Origin: Paraburkholderia ginsengiterrae
Lineage (GTDB): Bacteria; Pseudomonadota; Gammaproteobacteria; Burkholderiales; Burkholderiaceae
Reading direction: 5' to 3'
Length of the DNA: 64,000 nt
Assembly: GCF_001645125.1 (NCBI RefSeq)
Contig: NZ_LXKA01000327.1
Location: 62,001 to 126,000, forward strand
Below, one piece after another: positions 27,539-39,645 of this stretch. The stretch's first letter is position 1, and each line of letters begins with the position of its first letter. The notes below the pieces were generated by a model that had not been told where the DNA came from, searched no databases, and saw only the letters and a program-made list of their open reading frames with translations. The translations under genes and the position numbers were made by a program.

Positions 27539-28527
27539 ACTCCAACGCAGTCATTGCCATTCATGGCGGAGCAGGGACGATCCTGCGCGCATCGATGTCG
27601 GCCAGCGCCGAAGCCGAGTATCACGCCGCCCTGCACGCCGTGCTGAGCGCGGGCCAGCGCGTGCTCGCCGAGGGCGGCAGCGCGCTCGACGCCGTCAGCG
27701 AAGCGGTGCGCCTGCTCGAAGATTGTCCGCTCTTCAACGCGGGTCGCGGCGCGGTCTACACGGCAGCCGGCACGCACGAACTCGACGCCGCGATCATGGA
27801 CGGCAGCACGCTCGAAGCCGGTGCGATCTGTTGTGTGAAGCGCGTGCGCAATCCGGTTCTGGCGGCGCGCCGCGTGCTCGAAGCGAGCGAACACGTCCTG
27901 TTCACCGGCGAGGGCGCGGAAGCCTTCGCCGCCGCGCAAGGTCTCGAATTCGTCGAGCCCGAGTATTTCCATACCGAGGCGCGCCATCGGCAGTGGCTGC
28001 TCGCGCGCGGCCAGCAGCGCGCCATGCTCGATCACGACGGCGCGACGCTCGCCGCCACGCCGCCTTCGAATGACGACAATCCCACGCCGCACGAGCCGAT
28101 CGACCCGAACCGCAAGTTCGGCACCGTCGGCGCGGTCGCGCTCGATCGTCATGGCCATGTGGCGGCCGCGACCTCGACGGGCGGCGTTACCAACAAGCAG
28201 GTCGGCCGGGTGGGCGATACGCCGCTGATCGGTGCGGGCTGCTACGCCGACGACGCAACCTGCGCGGTGTCGACCACCGGCTCCGGCGAAATGTTCATCC
28301 GCATGGTCGCCGCCTACGACGTCGCGGCGCAAATGGCCTATCGCGATGTGTCGCTGGAGGAGGCGGCCCACGACGTGGTGATGAACCGCTTGCCGAAGAT
28401 CGACGGACGCGGTGGCCTTGTCGCGGTCGACGCACGCGGCAACTTCACGCTGCCGTTCAATACCGAAGGCATGTATCGCGGATTTGCGCGGCTCGGCGAA
28501 ACGCCGGTGACGGCGATTTATCGCTGA
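27535..28527 (+). CDS. iaaA: isoaspartyl peptidase / L-asparaginase (Ntn-hydrolase)
   Basis: Plant-type asparaginase that hydrolyses beta-aspartyl dipeptides and asparagine. It is made as a precursor that cleaves itself before a threonine. It has 330 residues; the nucleophile is Thr197 in NRKFGTVGAVALD, with the partner motif AATSTGG following. The N-terminal IAIHGGAGTI and LFNAGRGAVY are family hallmarks. The ATG at 27535 overlaps the regulator stop. In E. coli iaaA heads the gsiABCD glutathione-import operon, and the same order is seen here. Confidence 0.92.
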   Translation: MNSNAVIAIHGGAGTILRASMSASAEAEYHAALHAVLSAGQRVLAEGGSALDAVSEAVRLLEDCPLFNAGRGAVYTAAGTHELDAAIMDGSTLEAGAICCVKRVRNPVLAARRVLEASEHVLFTGEGAEAFAAAQGLEFVEPEYFHTEARHRQWLLARGQQRAMLDHDGATLAATPPSNDDNPTPHEPIDPNRKFGTVGAVALDRHGHVAAATSTGGVTNKQVGRVGDTPLIGAGCYADDATCAVSTTGSGEMFIRMVAAYDVAAQMAYRDVSLEEAAHDVVMNRLPKIDGRGGLVAVDARGNFTLPFNTEGMYRGFARLGETPVTAIYR

Positions 28528-28612
28528 TTCGTTTTCCTGAATATCGACTGACGTTTCGCTTGAACTTTAGCTTGAACTTTCGCTAGCCGCGTTCGAACCC
28601 AAAGGAATCACC

Positions 28613-30535
<1,923 letters not shown>

Positions 30536-30622
30536 GACTCGAACTTCAAACAGAACCGCAAGCACGACCTACGTCTTACCGCACCTCAACCTGTTTTCAT
30601 CTTGCTGCCTGGAGCCCACCTC

Positions 30623-32185
30623 ATGAACCCGATGGTCCCGTCTTCTCCGTTTCGTTTGCGCGCGCTCATCAGCGGCGGCGCAATGGTGTTCGCGATGCTC
30701 GCGGGCAATGTGGCGCACGCCGATACCACGGCGGTGATGGCCGTCGCCTCGACCTTCACGACGCTCGATCCGTACGATGCCAACGACACGCTCTCGCAAG
30801 CAGTCTCCAAGTCGTTCTATCAGGGGCTGTTCGGTTTCGACAAGGACATGAAACTGGTCAACGTGCTGGCCGACAGCTACGAGGCCAGCCCCGATGCGCG
30901 CGTCTACACGTTCAAGCTGCGCCATGGCGTGAAGTTCCAGGACGGTACCGACTTCAACGCCGCCGCGGTCAAGGCGAACTTCGACCGGGTGACCGATCCG
31001 GCGAACAAGCTCAAGCGTTACAACATGTTCAACCGCATCGAGAAGACCGAAGTGGTGGATCCGTACACCGTGAAGATCACGCTGAAGGCGCCGTTCTCGG
31101 CGTTCGTCAACGTGCTGGCGCATCCGTCGGCGGTGATGATCTCGCCGGACGCGCTGAAGAAGTACGGTAAGGACATCGCGTTCCACCCGGTCGGCACGGG
31201 CCCGTTCGAACTGGTGAAGTGGGACCCGGCGGGCGATCTGACGGTGAAGAAGTTCGCGGGCTACTGGAAGAAGGGCTATCCGAAGATCGATGCGATCGAC
31301 TGGAAGCCGGTGGTCGACAACAACACGCGCGCTGCGCTGATGCGCACCGGCGAGGCGGACTTCGCATTCCAGGTGCCGTTCGAACAGGCTGCGCAGCTGC
31401 AAACCAGCCCGAAGGTCGACCTGATCGCATCGCCGTCGATCATTCAGCGCTACATCAGCCTGAACGTGAACCAGAAGCCGTTCGACAATCCGAAGGTGCG
31501 TGAGGCGCTGAACTACGCAGTCAACAAGGACGCGCTCACCAAGGTCGTGTTCGCCGGCTACGCAACGCCGGCTGACGGTGTGGTGCCGCAAGGCGTCGAT
31601 TACGCGGTGAAGCTCGGGCCGTGGCCGTACGACCCGGCCAAGGCGCGCGCCCTGCTGAAGGAAGCGGGCTATCCGAACGGTTTCGAAACCACGCTGTGGT
31701 CCGCGTATAACTACTCGACCGCGCAGAAGGTGATCCAGTTCGTGCAGCAGCAATTGGCGCAAGTCGGCATCAAGGCGCAGGTCGAAGCGCTGGAGGCGGG
31801 TCAACGCGTCGCCAAGGTGGAAAGCGCGCAGGACGCCGCCACGGCACCGGTGCGGATGTATTACGCGGGCTGGTCGTCGTCGACGGGTGAGGCGGACTGG
31901 GCTATCACGCCGCTGCTTGCATCGGTCTCTTTCCCGCCGAAGATGGTCAATACGGCCTACTACAAGAACGACACCGTGGACAGCGACCTGAAGCAGGCGC
32001 TCGAAACCACCGATCGCGCGAAGAAAGCCGACCTGTACACGGACGCGCAAAAACGCATCTGGGCCGACGCGCCGTGGATTTTCCTCGTCAAGGAGAAGGT
32101 CGTGTATGCGCGCAGCAAGCGTCTGTCGGGTGCTTACGTGGCGCCGGACGGCTCGTTCAATTTCGACGACATCGCGATCAAGTAA
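30623..32185 (+). CDS. gsiB: periplasmic peptide/glutathione-binding protein
   Basis: Family 5 solute-binding protein of 520 residues, delivering peptides to the importer. A signal peptide runs to about residue 33 (cleavage AHA-D34). The family motif [20 protein letters not shown] is clear, as is [15 protein letters not shown] near the middle. I use the ATG at 30623, with GGAG nine bases upstream, instead of a TTG at 30602. By context it resembles GsiB, but family 5 specificity is hard to read; dipeptides or murein peptides are possible. Confidence 0.9.
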   Translation: MNPMVPSSPFRLRALISGGAMVFAMLAGNVAHADTTAVMAVASTFTTLDPYDANDTLSQAVSKSFYQGLFGFDKDMKLVNVLADSYEASPDARVYTFKLRHGVKFQDGTDFNAAAVKANFDRVTDPANKLKRYNMFNRIEKTEVVDPYTVKITLKAPFSAFVNVLAHPSAVMISPDALKKYGKDIAFHPVGTGPFELVKWDPAGDLTVKKFAGYWKKGYPKIDAIDWKPVVDNNTRAALMRTGEADFAFQVPFEQAAQLQTSPKVDLIASPSIIQRYISLNVNQKPFDNPKVREALNYAVNKDALTKVVFAGYATPADGVVPQGVDYAVKLGPWPYDPAKARALLKEAGYPNGFETTLWSAYNYSTAQKVIQFVQQQLAQVGIKAQVEALEAGQRVAKVESAQDAATAPVRMYYAGWSSSTGEADWAITPLLASVSFPPKMVNTAYYKNDTVDSDLKQALETTDRAKKADLYTDAQKRIWADAPWIFLVKEKVVYARSKRLSGAYVAPDGSFNFDDIAIK

Positions 32186-32199
32186 AGCACTGGCCGTGC

Positions 32200-32233
32200 G
32201 GCCCGGCGCGCTTCTGAAACGGCGCGCCGGGCC
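32200..32233 (+). repeat. 12-bp stem-loop between gsiB and gsiC
   Basis: GGCCCGGCGCGC (32200-32211) pairs perfectly with 32222-32233 around a 10-base loop, 15 bases past the gsiB stop. There is no T-run, so it looks like an mRNA-protecting hairpin more than a terminator. Confidence 0.65.
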
Positions 32234-32296
32234 ATACGGCCGCCATGCCGCCGCACCAGATCTTTCGTTGCCCGCACTATTGCCGGATTGGGTTCC

Positions 32297-33217
32297 ATGC
32301 TGAACTTTCTCGTCAAACGTCTCTTTGGCCTGCTGCCGACGCTCTTTATCGTCGCCGTGCTGGTGTTCCTGTTCGTGCATCTGCTGCCGGGCGATCCGGC
32401 GCGGCTCGCCGCCGGTCCCGATGCGGACGAGGCGACCGTCGCGCTGGTGCGGGCCGATCTCGGCCTGAACAAGCCGATGCCGCAGCAGTTCGCCAACTTC
32501 TTCGTGAAGATCGCACACGGCGATTTTGGCATCTCGACACGCAGCAAACGGCCGGTGAGCCAGGAGATCGGCGAGCGCTTCATGCCGACGCTGCTGCTCA
32601 CGCTCTCCAGCATGGTGTGGGCGGTGGTGTTCGGCATGGGTATCGGCATCGTGTCGGCCGTGTGGCGTAACCGCTGGCCCGACCGGCTCGGCATGACGCT
32701 CGCGGTGTCGGGCATCTCGTTTCCGGCATTCGCGCTCGGCATGCTGCTGATGGAAATTTTTTCGGTGAAGCTCGGCTGGCTGCCGATTGTCGGCGATGGC
32801 TCGTGGCAGAGCTACGTGCTGCCGTCGCTGACGCTCGGCGCGGCGGTCGCGGCGGTGATGGCGCGCTTCACGCGCGCATCGTTCGTCGAGGTGTTGAACG
32901 AAGATTTCGTGCGCACCGCGCGCGCCAAGGGTGTGCCCGAGCGCCTCGTGATCATCAAGCACTGCCTGCGCAACGCGATGATCCCCGTCGTCACGATGAT
33001 GGGGCTGCAATTCGGTTTCCTGCTGGGCGGCTCGATCGTGGTCGAAGTGGTGTTCAACTGGCCGGGCCTTGGGCGCTTGCTGGTGGACGCGGTGTCGATG
33101 CGCGACTATCCGGTGATTCAGGCCGAAGTGCTGCTGTTCTCGCTCGAATTCATCATTATCAATCTGGTCGTGGACGTGCTGTACGCCGTGATCAACCCGA
33201 CCATCCGTTTCAAGTGA
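32297..33217 (+). CDS. gsiC: peptide/glutathione ABC transporter permease GsiC
   Basis: DppB-type permease of 306 residues with about six hydrophobic helices. It starts [17 protein letters not shown] and contains [14 protein letters not shown] in the periplasmic loop. The ATPase-contact loop is [19 protein letters not shown], and the end [17 protein letters not shown] is family-typical. The ATG at 32297 is preferred to a TTG nine bases earlier. gsiD follows seven bases after the stop. Confidence 0.93.
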   Translation: MLNFLVKRLFGLLPTLFIVAVLVFLFVHLLPGDPARLAAGPDADEATVALVRADLGLNKPMPQQFANFFVKIAHGDFGISTRSKRPVSQEIGERFMPTLLLTLSSMVWAVVFGMGIGIVSAVWRNRWPDRLGMTLAVSGISFPAFALGMLLMEIFSVKLGWLPIVGDGSWQSYVLPSLTLGAAVAAVMARFTRASFVEVLNEDFVRTARAKGVPERLVIIKHCLRNAMIPVVTMMGLQFGFLLGGSIVVEVVFNWPGLGRLLVDAVSMRDYPVIQAEVLLFSLEFIIINLVVDVLYAVINPTIRFK

Positions 33218-33224
33218 GGCCCGC

Positions 33225-34130
33225 ATGAGCATTTCTGCTACCGAGGCGAATGCGGCCAAGGCCGCTCTTGTAGAAAACGCGGTCCGCACGCCGTGGAGCG
33301 AGTTCTGGCGCAAATTCCGCAAGCAGCACGTCGCGCTCGCCGCCGGCATTTTCGTGCTGCTGTTGATTGCGGTGGCGATTCTCGCGCCGCATATCGTGCC
33401 GTACGACCCGGAGAATTTCTTCGACTACGACGCGCTGAATGCAGGACCCTCCGCGGCGCATTGGTTCGGTGTCGATTCGCTGGGACGAGATATTTTTAGC
33501 CGCATTCTGGTCGGCTCGCGCATTTCGCTCGAAGCGGGGTTCCTGTCCGTCGCGATCGGCGCGGTGATCGGCACGTTCTTCGGTTTGCTGGCCGGGTACT
33601 ACGAAGGCTGGTGGGATCGCATCACGATGCGCGTGGCCGACGTGCTGTTCGCTTTCCCGGGCATTCTGCTCGCGATCGGCGTGGTGGCGATTCTCGGCAA
33701 CGGCATGATCAACGTGATCTGCGCGGTCGCGATTTTCAGCATTCCGGCATTCGCACGGCTCGTGCGCGGCAATACGCTGATGCTCAAACATCTCACGTAT
33801 ATCGAGGCGGCGCGCAGCATCGGCGCATCGGATTGGACCATTATCGTGCGTCACATTCTGCCGGGGACGATTTCGTCGGTGGTGGTGTACTTCACGATGC
33901 GTATCGGCACGTCGATCATCACCGCGGCAAGCCTGTCGTTTCTCGGACTCGGCGCGCAACCGCCGACCCCCGAGTGGGGCGCGATGCTCAATGAAGCGCG
34001 CGCCGACATGGTCACGGCGCCGCATATCGCGCTGTTTCCGAGCCTGGCGATCTTCCTGACCGTGCTCGCGTTCAACCTGCTCGGCGACGGTCTGCGCGAC
34101 GCGCTCGATCCGAAGCTCGACCGGGCATGA
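33225..34130 (+). CDS. gsiD: peptide/glutathione ABC transporter permease GsiD
   Basis: DppC-type permease of 301 residues. An N-terminal cytoplasmic tail of about 30 residues precedes the first helix ([20 protein letters not shown]). [20 protein letters not shown] is the characteristic DppC segment, and [19 protein letters not shown] is the ATPase-contact loop. The stop overlaps the next gene's ATG by four bases, so the downstream peptidase is coupled to the transporter. Confidence 0.93.
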   Translation: MSISATEANAAKAALVENAVRTPWSEFWRKFRKQHVALAAGIFVLLLIAVAILAPHIVPYDPENFFDYDALNAGPSAAHWFGVDSLGRDIFSRILVGSRISLEAGFLSVAIGAVIGTFFGLLAGYYEGWWDRITMRVADVLFAFPGILLAIGVVAILGNGMINVICAVAIFSIPAFARLVRGNTLMLKHLTYIEAARSIGASDWTIIVRHILPGTISSVVVYFTMRIGTSIITAASLSFLGLGAQPPTPEWGAMLNEARADMVTAPHIALFPSLAIFLTVLAFNLLGDGLRDALDPKLDRA

Positions 34131-35206
34131 AACCGACTGAGCGCCAAAGCGCGCTGCATATCGGCGAACTGCTGTCCGGTCCGCTCGGCACGATTGCCGA
34201 TATACCGGGTGTGACGGTCGGCCACTGCACCCTCGACGAGGGCGCGATGCAAACCGGTGTGACGGTGATTCGCCCGCATCCTGGCGATGCGTTTCTCGAT
34301 AAGGTGCCGGCGGCGGCGTCGGTAATAAACGGGTTCGGCAAAAGCATCGGGCTCGTGCAAGTCGAGGAACTCGGCACGCTGGAAACGCCGATTGCGTTGA
34401 CGAACACCTTCGGCGTCGCCGCGGTCGCGCAGGCGCAGATTCGCGCAGCCATTCGTGCGAATCCTCAGATCGGGCGTGAGTGGTCAACGGTGAATCCGCT
34501 CGTGTTCGAATGTAATGACGGATTCCTGAACGATATTCAGGCGATGGCTGTCACTGAACAGCATTTCGACAACGCCTGCGCGGCCGCGAGCACGGATGTC
34601 GCGAGCGGAGCGGTCGGTGCGGGGCGCGGCATGTCGTGCTTCGATCTGAAAGGCGGGATCGGCAACGGGTCACGCGTGACAGCCATTGCCGGGCGCGACT
34701 ATACGGTCGGCGCGCTCGTGCTGGCGAACTTTGGCCGCCTGCCGATGCTGACAGTCGATGGCGTACCGCTTGGCCGCGTGCTGGCCGAGCGCGCAGCGCA
34801 AGCGGCGAGTGCGGCGAGCATCGCGAAACCGGAGCAAGGTTCGATCATCATGATCGTCGCCACCGACGCGCCACTCGACGCGCGCCAGCTCAAGCGTCTC
34901 TCGTTGCGGGCGGCGGCGGGTCTCGCGCGGACCGGTTCGGTGTACGGCCACGGCAGCGGCGATATCGCGCTGGCGTTTTCGACCGCATACACGGTCCCGC
35001 ACGCGTCCGACTTCGTCACGCTCCCGCCGTTGCTCGCCGACGCGCGTCTCGATCTGCTCTTTCGCGCCGCCGCGGACAGCGTGGAGCAGGCGATTCTCGA
35101 CGCCCTGTGGAGCGCCGCGTCCGTGACCGGGCGCGACGGCCATCGCCGTCTGTCGCTGCGCGACAGCGTCCCCGATCTTGCTCAACTACTGAAGCGCGCC
35201 TCCTGA
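34127..35206 (+). CDS. P1-family (DmpA/BapA-like) aminopeptidase
   Basis: Self-processing N-terminal-nucleophile hydrolase of peptidase family S58/P1, 359 residues. Known members release N-terminal D-, L- or beta-amino acids. It opens with [16 protein letters not shown] and contains [11 protein letters not shown] and [11 protein letters not shown]. The segment [13 protein letters not shown] has Gly181-Ser182, the likely autocleavage point and nucleophile by comparison with the family. It overlaps gsiD by four bases and shares its final base with the next ATG. Confidence 0.87.
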   Translation: MKPTERQSALHIGELLSGPLGTIADIPGVTVGHCTLDEGAMQTGVTVIRPHPGDAFLDKVPAAASVINGFGKSIGLVQVEELGTLETPIALTNTFGVAAVAQAQIRAAIRANPQIGREWSTVNPLVFECNDGFLNDIQAMAVTEQHFDNACAAASTDVASGAVGAGRGMSCFDLKGGIGNGSRVTAIAGRDYTVGALVLANFGRLPMLTVDGVPLGRVLAERAAQAASAASIAKPEQGSIIMIVATDAPLDARQLKRLSLRAAAGLARTGSVYGHGSGDIALAFSTAYTVPHASDFVTLPPLLADARLDLLFRAAADSVEQAILDALWSAASVTGRDGHRRLSLRDSVPDLAQLLKRAS

Positions 35207-36039
35207 TGAAAGTCCTCATTTCCGCCGACATCGAAGGCGTTGCCGGTGTGTTTCATCCTGAACAGACGCGCGCCGGCAACGGCGAATACGAAGCCGCGCG
35301 CCGCTGGATGACCCTCGAAGCCAATGCCGCAATTGAAGGCGCATTCGCCGGCGGCGCGACGCAGGTCTGGGTCAACGACTCGCATGGGGGCTTTCGCAAT
35401 CTGCTGCCCGATCTGCTCGACGCGCGCGCCCAGGTGGTGCTCGGCAAACCGCGCACGCTCGGCATGATGGCCGGGCTGGAGTACGGCGCCGCACTGGTCT
35501 TCATGATCGGCTATCACGCGATGTCGCAAACGCGTGGCATCCTCGCGCACACAATCAACAGCTTTGCATTCGCGCGCGTTTCGTTGAACGGCGTCGAGGT
35601 CGGCGAGGCAGGCTTGTATGGCGCGTTAGCGGAAGAATATGGCGCACGGGTCGCGCTTTTATCCGGCGACGACGTATTCGCGGAGGAAACCGCGCCGCGT
35701 TTTCCGGAGGCGCGCTTTGTCGTCACCAAGAGTGCGACGGGACATGCGAGCGGCGTGACGCAATCGCCGGCCAGCGCCCGCTTGGCGATCGAAACCGCCG
35801 CGCGTGAAGTGGTTCAGCAGTCTCTTGCAGAGGGACACGCGCGGGAATCCGCGCGCGCGGCAGCGTTGCCTGTCGAGTGCGAACTGCGCACGCAGACCAG
35901 CGCGCTCGCCGATCTGTTCTGCCAATGGCCGATGCTCACGCGCGTCGACGCCGTCACGCTGCGCTTTGGCGCGGCATCGGTCGAACATGCAGTGCGTATG
36001 CTGAACTGCCTGTCGGCAATGTCGTTCATGTTGCGCTAG
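35206..36039 (+). CDS. M55-family D-aminopeptidase (DppA-like)
   Basis: Zinc peptidase of 277 residues. Its Bacillus homologue DppA hydrolyses D-Ala-containing peptides. The N-terminus [20 protein letters not shown] contains the SADxEG metal motif. Other family elements are WVNDSHGGFRNLL and MIGYHAM, supplying His ligands. I use the ATG at 35206, overlapping the previous stop by one base. As the last gene of the operon it suggests that imported substrates include D-amino-acid peptides. Confidence 0.88.
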   Translation: MKVLISADIEGVAGVFHPEQTRAGNGEYEAARRWMTLEANAAIEGAFAGGATQVWVNDSHGGFRNLLPDLLDARAQVVLGKPRTLGMMAGLEYGAALVFMIGYHAMSQTRGILAHTINSFAFARVSLNGVEVGEAGLYGALAEEYGARVALLSGDDVFAEETAPRFPEARFVVTKSATGHASGVTQSPASARLAIETAAREVVQQSLAEGHARESARAAALPVECELRTQTSALADLFCQWPMLTRVDAVTLRFGAASVEHAVRMLNCLSAMSFMLR

Positions 36040-36068
36040 CCGGCGGCCACGCCGAACGTCATTGCGTT

Positions 36069-36100
36069 GGCCCATGCGCGACTGCACACGCGCATGGGCC
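36069..36100. repeat. perfect inverted repeat between convergent genes
   Basis: GGCCCATGCGCG and CGCGCATGGGCC (36089-36100) form a perfect 12-bp stem with an 8-base loop. It lies between the dppA-like stop and the convergent hydrolase stop. It lacks a T-run, but its position suggests a terminator role. Confidence 0.5.
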
Positions 36101-36109
36101 TAACCCACG

Positions 36110-37111
36110 CTACTGCTGCCGGCTCAGTTCGCGCGCGGCGCGATCGATTACATCGGCAATCTCACCCGCATGCGAGACGGGCGCGAGGTGGCTCGACGCC
36201 ATCGGCACGACTTTCGCGCCCATCCGGTCGGCCATGAATTTTTCGAGTTCCGGCGACAGCGCCCGGTCCTTCGTCGTCAGCACATACCACGACGGCTTGT
36301 CTTTCCACGCGACCTGGCTGACCGTTTCGGTCAAGGTTTTTTCCGCAAGCGGGACTTGTGCCGCGGCGAGCACGCGCGTCAGGTTTTCGGGAACGTCCGC
36401 GGCGATGTCGGCGCGGTATTTCGTGCGGTCGAGCCAGAGAAAGCCGCTCGGGTCCTTGATGATGCTTTTGCCCGCGGGCATCTGCGCGCCGCGTTTCATC
36501 AGATCCATGGCCGTTTCGTGCAGGTCGGGCGCAATCGCCGCGATGTAGACGAGACCGGCGACGTTCGGCGCGTTCGCGCCCGCTTCGGTAATCACGATGC
36601 CGCCCCACGAATGCCCGACCAGCAGGGTCGGACCGTTCTGACGCGCGAGGACGCGGCGGGTCGCGGCGACATCGTCGGCGAGGGAGGTGAGCGGGTTCTG
36701 TACCGAACTCACGTGATAGCCCTTCTGCTGCAGTTTGGCGACTACGCCGTTCCAGCTCGAACCGTCGACGAACGCGCCGTGAACCAGCACGACGTTGCGC
36801 ACCGGGCCGGTCATGGGTGCGGCGGGGGGCGGGGCCGTGGCGGCTTTAACGGGAGGTGCGGCGGGCGCCATGGACGCCGGAGCGGGCGCTTCGGGCGCGC
36901 TCGCCTCCATGGCGGGTTCGGCCGGCGGCTCGGCTGCCGGTTCCGCGATAGGCACCACAGCGGGCGCGGCAACAGGCACCACGGCAGGCGTCACCGCGGG
37001 CATAGCGGCAGGGACTGTTCCGGGCGCGGCGGTTTGGGCGAGAGCGGCGGTGCCCGCGAAACAGAGAGACAAAGCAGCGGCGCAAAGCAAACGCAAACGT
37101 TTGAGCGACAT
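36110..37111 (-). CDS. secreted alpha/beta hydrolase with Pro/Ala-rich linker
   Basis: Protein of 333 residues. Residues 1-25 form a signal peptide (SLKRLRLLCAAALSLCFAG, cut near ALA-Q). A Pro/Ala/Val-rich linker then runs to about residue 100. The rest is an alpha/beta hydrolase: VVLVHGAFVDGSSWNGV gives the oxyanion region, LLVGHSWGGIVI the nucleophile Ser elbow, and SSHLAPVSHAGEIA the likely catalytic His. Related cytoplasmic enzymes are esterases of the EstC/methylesterase type. The substrate is unknown. Its promoter region is shared with the divergent aroP-like gene. Confidence 0.82.
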   Translation of the reverse strand: MSLKRLRLLCAAALSLCFAGTAALAQTAAPGTVPAAMPAVTPAVVPVAAPAVVPIAEPAAEPPAEPAMEASAPEAPAPASMAPAAPPVKAATAPPPAAPMTGPVRNVVLVHGAFVDGSSWNGVVAKLQQKGYHVSSVQNPLTSLADDVAATRRVLARQNGPTLLVGHSWGGIVITEAGANAPNVAGLVYIAAIAPDLHETAMDLMKRGAQMPAGKSIIKDPSGFLWLDRTKYRADIAADVPENLTRVLAAAQVPLAEKTLTETVSQVAWKDKPSWYVLTTKDRALSPELEKFMADRMGAKVVPMASSHLAPVSHAGEIADVIDRAARELSRQQ

Positions 37112-37324
37112 GTTGAATCTCCGAAGGCTGAACCCCGACTAGGCGACCATACAGAAGCGTCGAGCCAGTGACAATCCCAATCCTCACCGTTAAGTGCGGC
37201 GCAGAACCAAGCGCGGGTTGCTCCCAATATTTAGGCAATTTCGGCCGCAGTAAAATTTCCGGTTCGGCCCGGCCGGATCACAAGTCCGGCCAGGTGATCC
37301 TTATCCATACACTGGGGCGCAATT

Positions 37325-38710
37325 TTGAATAGTGCACAGCAGCAAGACGGCCTGAAGCGGGGGCTGAAGAATCGCCACATCCAGCTCATTGCGCTGGGCG
37401 GGGCGATCGGCACCGGCTTGTTTCTCGGCTCCGCCAGCGTGTTGCAGGCAGCCGGCCCGTCGATGATTCTCGGCTATGCGATCGGCGGCATCATCGCCTT
37501 CATGATCATGCGGCAGTTGGGTGAAATGGTGGCTCAGGAACCGGTAGCCGGTTCGTTCAGCCACTTCGCGTACAAGTATTGGGGCGACTTCCCGGGCTTC
37601 CTGTCCGGCTGGAACTACTGGGTGTTGTACGTGCTCGTGAGCATGGCCGAGCTGACGGCGGTCGGCACCTACGTGCATTACTGGTGGCCGGGCGTGCCCA
37701 CGTGGGTGTCGGCGCTCGTATGCTTTGCCGCCATCAACGCAATCAATCTGGCGAACGTCAAGGCTTACGGCGAGACCGAGTTCTGGTTTGCGATCATCAA
37801 AGTGGTGGCGGTGATCGGCATGATCGTGTTCGGCGGCTATCTGCTGTTCAGCGGCCATGGCGGCCCGCAAGCCTCGATCACCAACCTCTGGAGCCACGGC
37901 GGCTTTTTCCCGCACGGTTTTCACGGCCTGTTCATGATGCTCGCGGTCATCATGTTCTCGTTCGGCGGCCTGGAGCTGATCGGCATTACGGCAGCTGAAG
38001 CGGACGAGCCGCAAAAAAGCATCCCGAAGGCCGTGAATCAGGTGATCTACCGGATTCTGATTTTCTACATCTGCTCGCTGGCGGTGCTGCTTTCGCTGTA
38101 TCCGTGGAACGAAGTGGCGGCGGGCGGCAGCCCGTTCGTGATGATCTTCTCGCAGATCGGCTCGACGCTGACCGCGAACGTCCTCAACGTGGTGGTGCTG
38201 ACCGCGGCCCTGTCGGTCTACAACAGCGGCGTGTACGCGAATAGCCGCATGCTCTACGGCCTCGCGGAGCAGGGCAATGCACCGCGCGCGCTGATGAAGG
38301 TCGACCGGCGCGGCGTGCCGTACATGGCGATTGGGTTGTCGGCGCTTGCCACGTTCACCTGCGTGATCATCAACTATCTGATTCCGGCGGAAGCACTCGG
38401 TTTGCTGATGGCGCTGGTGGTGGCCGCGCTGGTGCTGAACTGGGCGCTGATCAGCCTGACGCATCTCAAGTCGCGCAAGGCGATGGTCGCGGCGGGCGAG
38501 ACGCTCGTGTTCAAGTCGTTCTGGTTCCCGGTCAGCAACTGGATCTGCCTCGCCTTCATGGCGCTGATCCTGGTGATTCTGGCCATGACGCCGGGCCTGT
38601 CGGTCTCGGTGTGGCTCGTGCCGGCGTGGCTGGTGGTGATGTGGGCCGGCTACGTGTTCAAGCGTAAGCGCGCGACCGTGCACAGCGGAGCGCAGGTGGC
38701 GGGACGATAA
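37325..38710 (+). CDS. aroP: AroP-type aromatic amino-acid permease
   Basis: Amino-acid/proton symporter of the APC superfamily, 461 residues and 12 predicted helices. RGLKNRHIQLIALGGAIGTG followed by LFLGSA, and later EEPVAGSFSHFAYKYWG-like and MFSFGGLELIGITAAEAD segments, match E. coli AroP/PheP closely along the whole length. Phe, Tyr and Trp uptake is therefore inferred. The start is TTG at 37325 with a GGGG stretch ten bases upstream; there is no earlier ATG. I see no clear TyrR box upstream. Confidence 0.85.
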   Translation: MNSAQQQDGLKRGLKNRHIQLIALGGAIGTGLFLGSASVLQAAGPSMILGYAIGGIIAFMIMRQLGEMVAQEPVAGSFSHFAYKYWGDFPGFLSGWNYWVLYVLVSMAELTAVGTYVHYWWPGVPTWVSALVCFAAINAINLANVKAYGETEFWFAIIKVVAVIGMIVFGGYLLFSGHGGPQASITNLWSHGGFFPHGFHGLFMMLAVIMFSFGGLELIGITAAEADEPQKSIPKAVNQVIYRILIFYICSLAVLLSLYPWNEVAAGGSPFVMIFSQIGSTLTANVLNVVVLTAALSVYNSGVYANSRMLYGLAEQGNAPRALMKVDRRGVPYMAIGLSALATFTCVIINYLIPAEALGLLMALVVAALVLNWALISLTHLKSRKAMVAAGETLVFKSFWFPVSNWICLAFMALILVILAMTPGLSVSVWLVPAWLVVMWAGYVFKRKRATVHSGAQVAGR

Positions 38711-38758
38711 GGTGTGCCGAGTAGTATATATTTGCAGCACGGTGATAGGACGCTCGCA

Positions 38759-39193
38759 ATGAACATTGATCTTGCCCACTTCCATCCAGGTGCAGCCGTT
38801 GCCGGCGGCTTGCTGATCGGCTTCGCGGCGGCGCTGCTCGTCATGGTCAGTGGCCGCATCGCCGGCATTAGCGGGATTGTAGGCGGCTTGCTTTATTCGG
38901 CCTCCCGCGACCGCGCATGGCGAGTCGCGTTTTTGCTCGGACTAGTCGCCGCGCCGTGGGTGTTCAGGCTAGTCGCACCGCTGCCGGCAATCACGATTGA
39001 GTCGTCGCAGCCAGTGCTCGTTACCGCCGGCCTGCTGGTCGGCATCGGCACCCGTTACGCCTCCGGCTGTACGAGCGGTCACGGAGTATGCGGCCTCTCG
39101 CGAGGCTCGTTGCGCTCCCTCGCCGCCACCATCACGTTCATGGCAGTGGGCTTCGGCACCGTTTTTGTTACCCGACATCTCCTGGGGCTTTGA
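38759..39193 (+). CDS. YeeE/YedE-family permease, first half-size subunit
   Basis: Membrane protein of 144 residues with about four helices. It carries the family signature YASGCTSGHGVCGLSRGS with conserved cysteines. The full-size relative TsuA (YeeE) imports thiosulfate by passing it along cysteines. Half-size pairs like this one (PmpA/PmpB type) occur in many Proteobacteria. The ATG at 38759 is the natural start. The partner gene begins one base after the stop codon. Confidence 0.82.
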   Translation: MNIDLAHFHPGAAVAGGLLIGFAAALLVMVSGRIAGISGIVGGLLYSASRDRAWRVAFLLGLVAAPWVFRLVAPLPAITIESSQPVLVTAGLLVGIGTRYASGCTSGHGVCGLSRGSLRSLAATITFMAVGFGTVFVTRHLLGL

Positions 39194-39194
39194 C

Positions 39195-39626
39195 ATGCTG
39201 ATTCTTGGCGCACTGTTGGCAGGCCTGATATTCGGCATCGGACTGATTGTCTCCGGCATGGCTAACCCCGCGAATGTGCTGGGGTTTCTGGACCTGGCCG
39301 GCAGCTGGAATCCATCACTGGCATTTGTCATGGCAGGCGCGGTCGGCGTGGCCAGCGTTGGATTCGCCATGGCGCGGCGGCGTGATCGCAGCTTGTCCGG
39401 CGCGCCGATGCGCATGCCCACGGCCACGCGCATCGACCGTCGCCTGCTCGTGGGGAGTGCCGTGTTTGGCGCCGGCTGGGGGCTCGCCGGGTTCTGCCCG
39501 GGACCGGCGCTCGTGAACCTGGGCAGCGGTGAGCCGGATGCGGTGCTGTTCGTCATTGCCATGCTGGTGGGCATGGCGGTTTTCTCGGTCATCGAGCGAT
39601 TATCGGTACGCGCCGGCCGAACATGA
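39195..39626 (+). CDS. YeeE/YedE-family permease, second half-size subunit
   Basis: Membrane protein of 143 residues, the second half of the pair. It starts MLILGALLAGLIFGIGLIVS and contains GMANPANVLGFLDLAGSWNP and GLAGFCPGPALVNLG, whose Cys matches the family. Together the halves equal one full YeeE/YedE channel. Sulfur-compound transport is inferred from the family, not shown. Its 3' end converges on the beta-propeller gene with 19 bases between them. Confidence 0.82.
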   Translation: MLILGALLAGLIFGIGLIVSGMANPANVLGFLDLAGSWNPSLAFVMAGAVGVASVGFAMARRRDRSLSGAPMRMPTATRIDRRLLVGSAVFGAGWGLAGFCPGPALVNLGSGEPDAVLFVIAMLVGMAVFSVIERLSVRAGRT

Positions 39627-39645
39627 ATCCGGAGCGCCCCCGCGC

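Noticed and set aside
30569-33349. A 926-codon open frame on the minus strand opposite gsiB and gsiC
   Set aside because: It is rich in Arg, His and Asp, lacks any domain and is exactly opposite two clear transporter genes. Long antisense frames are expected in such GC-rich coding DNA.
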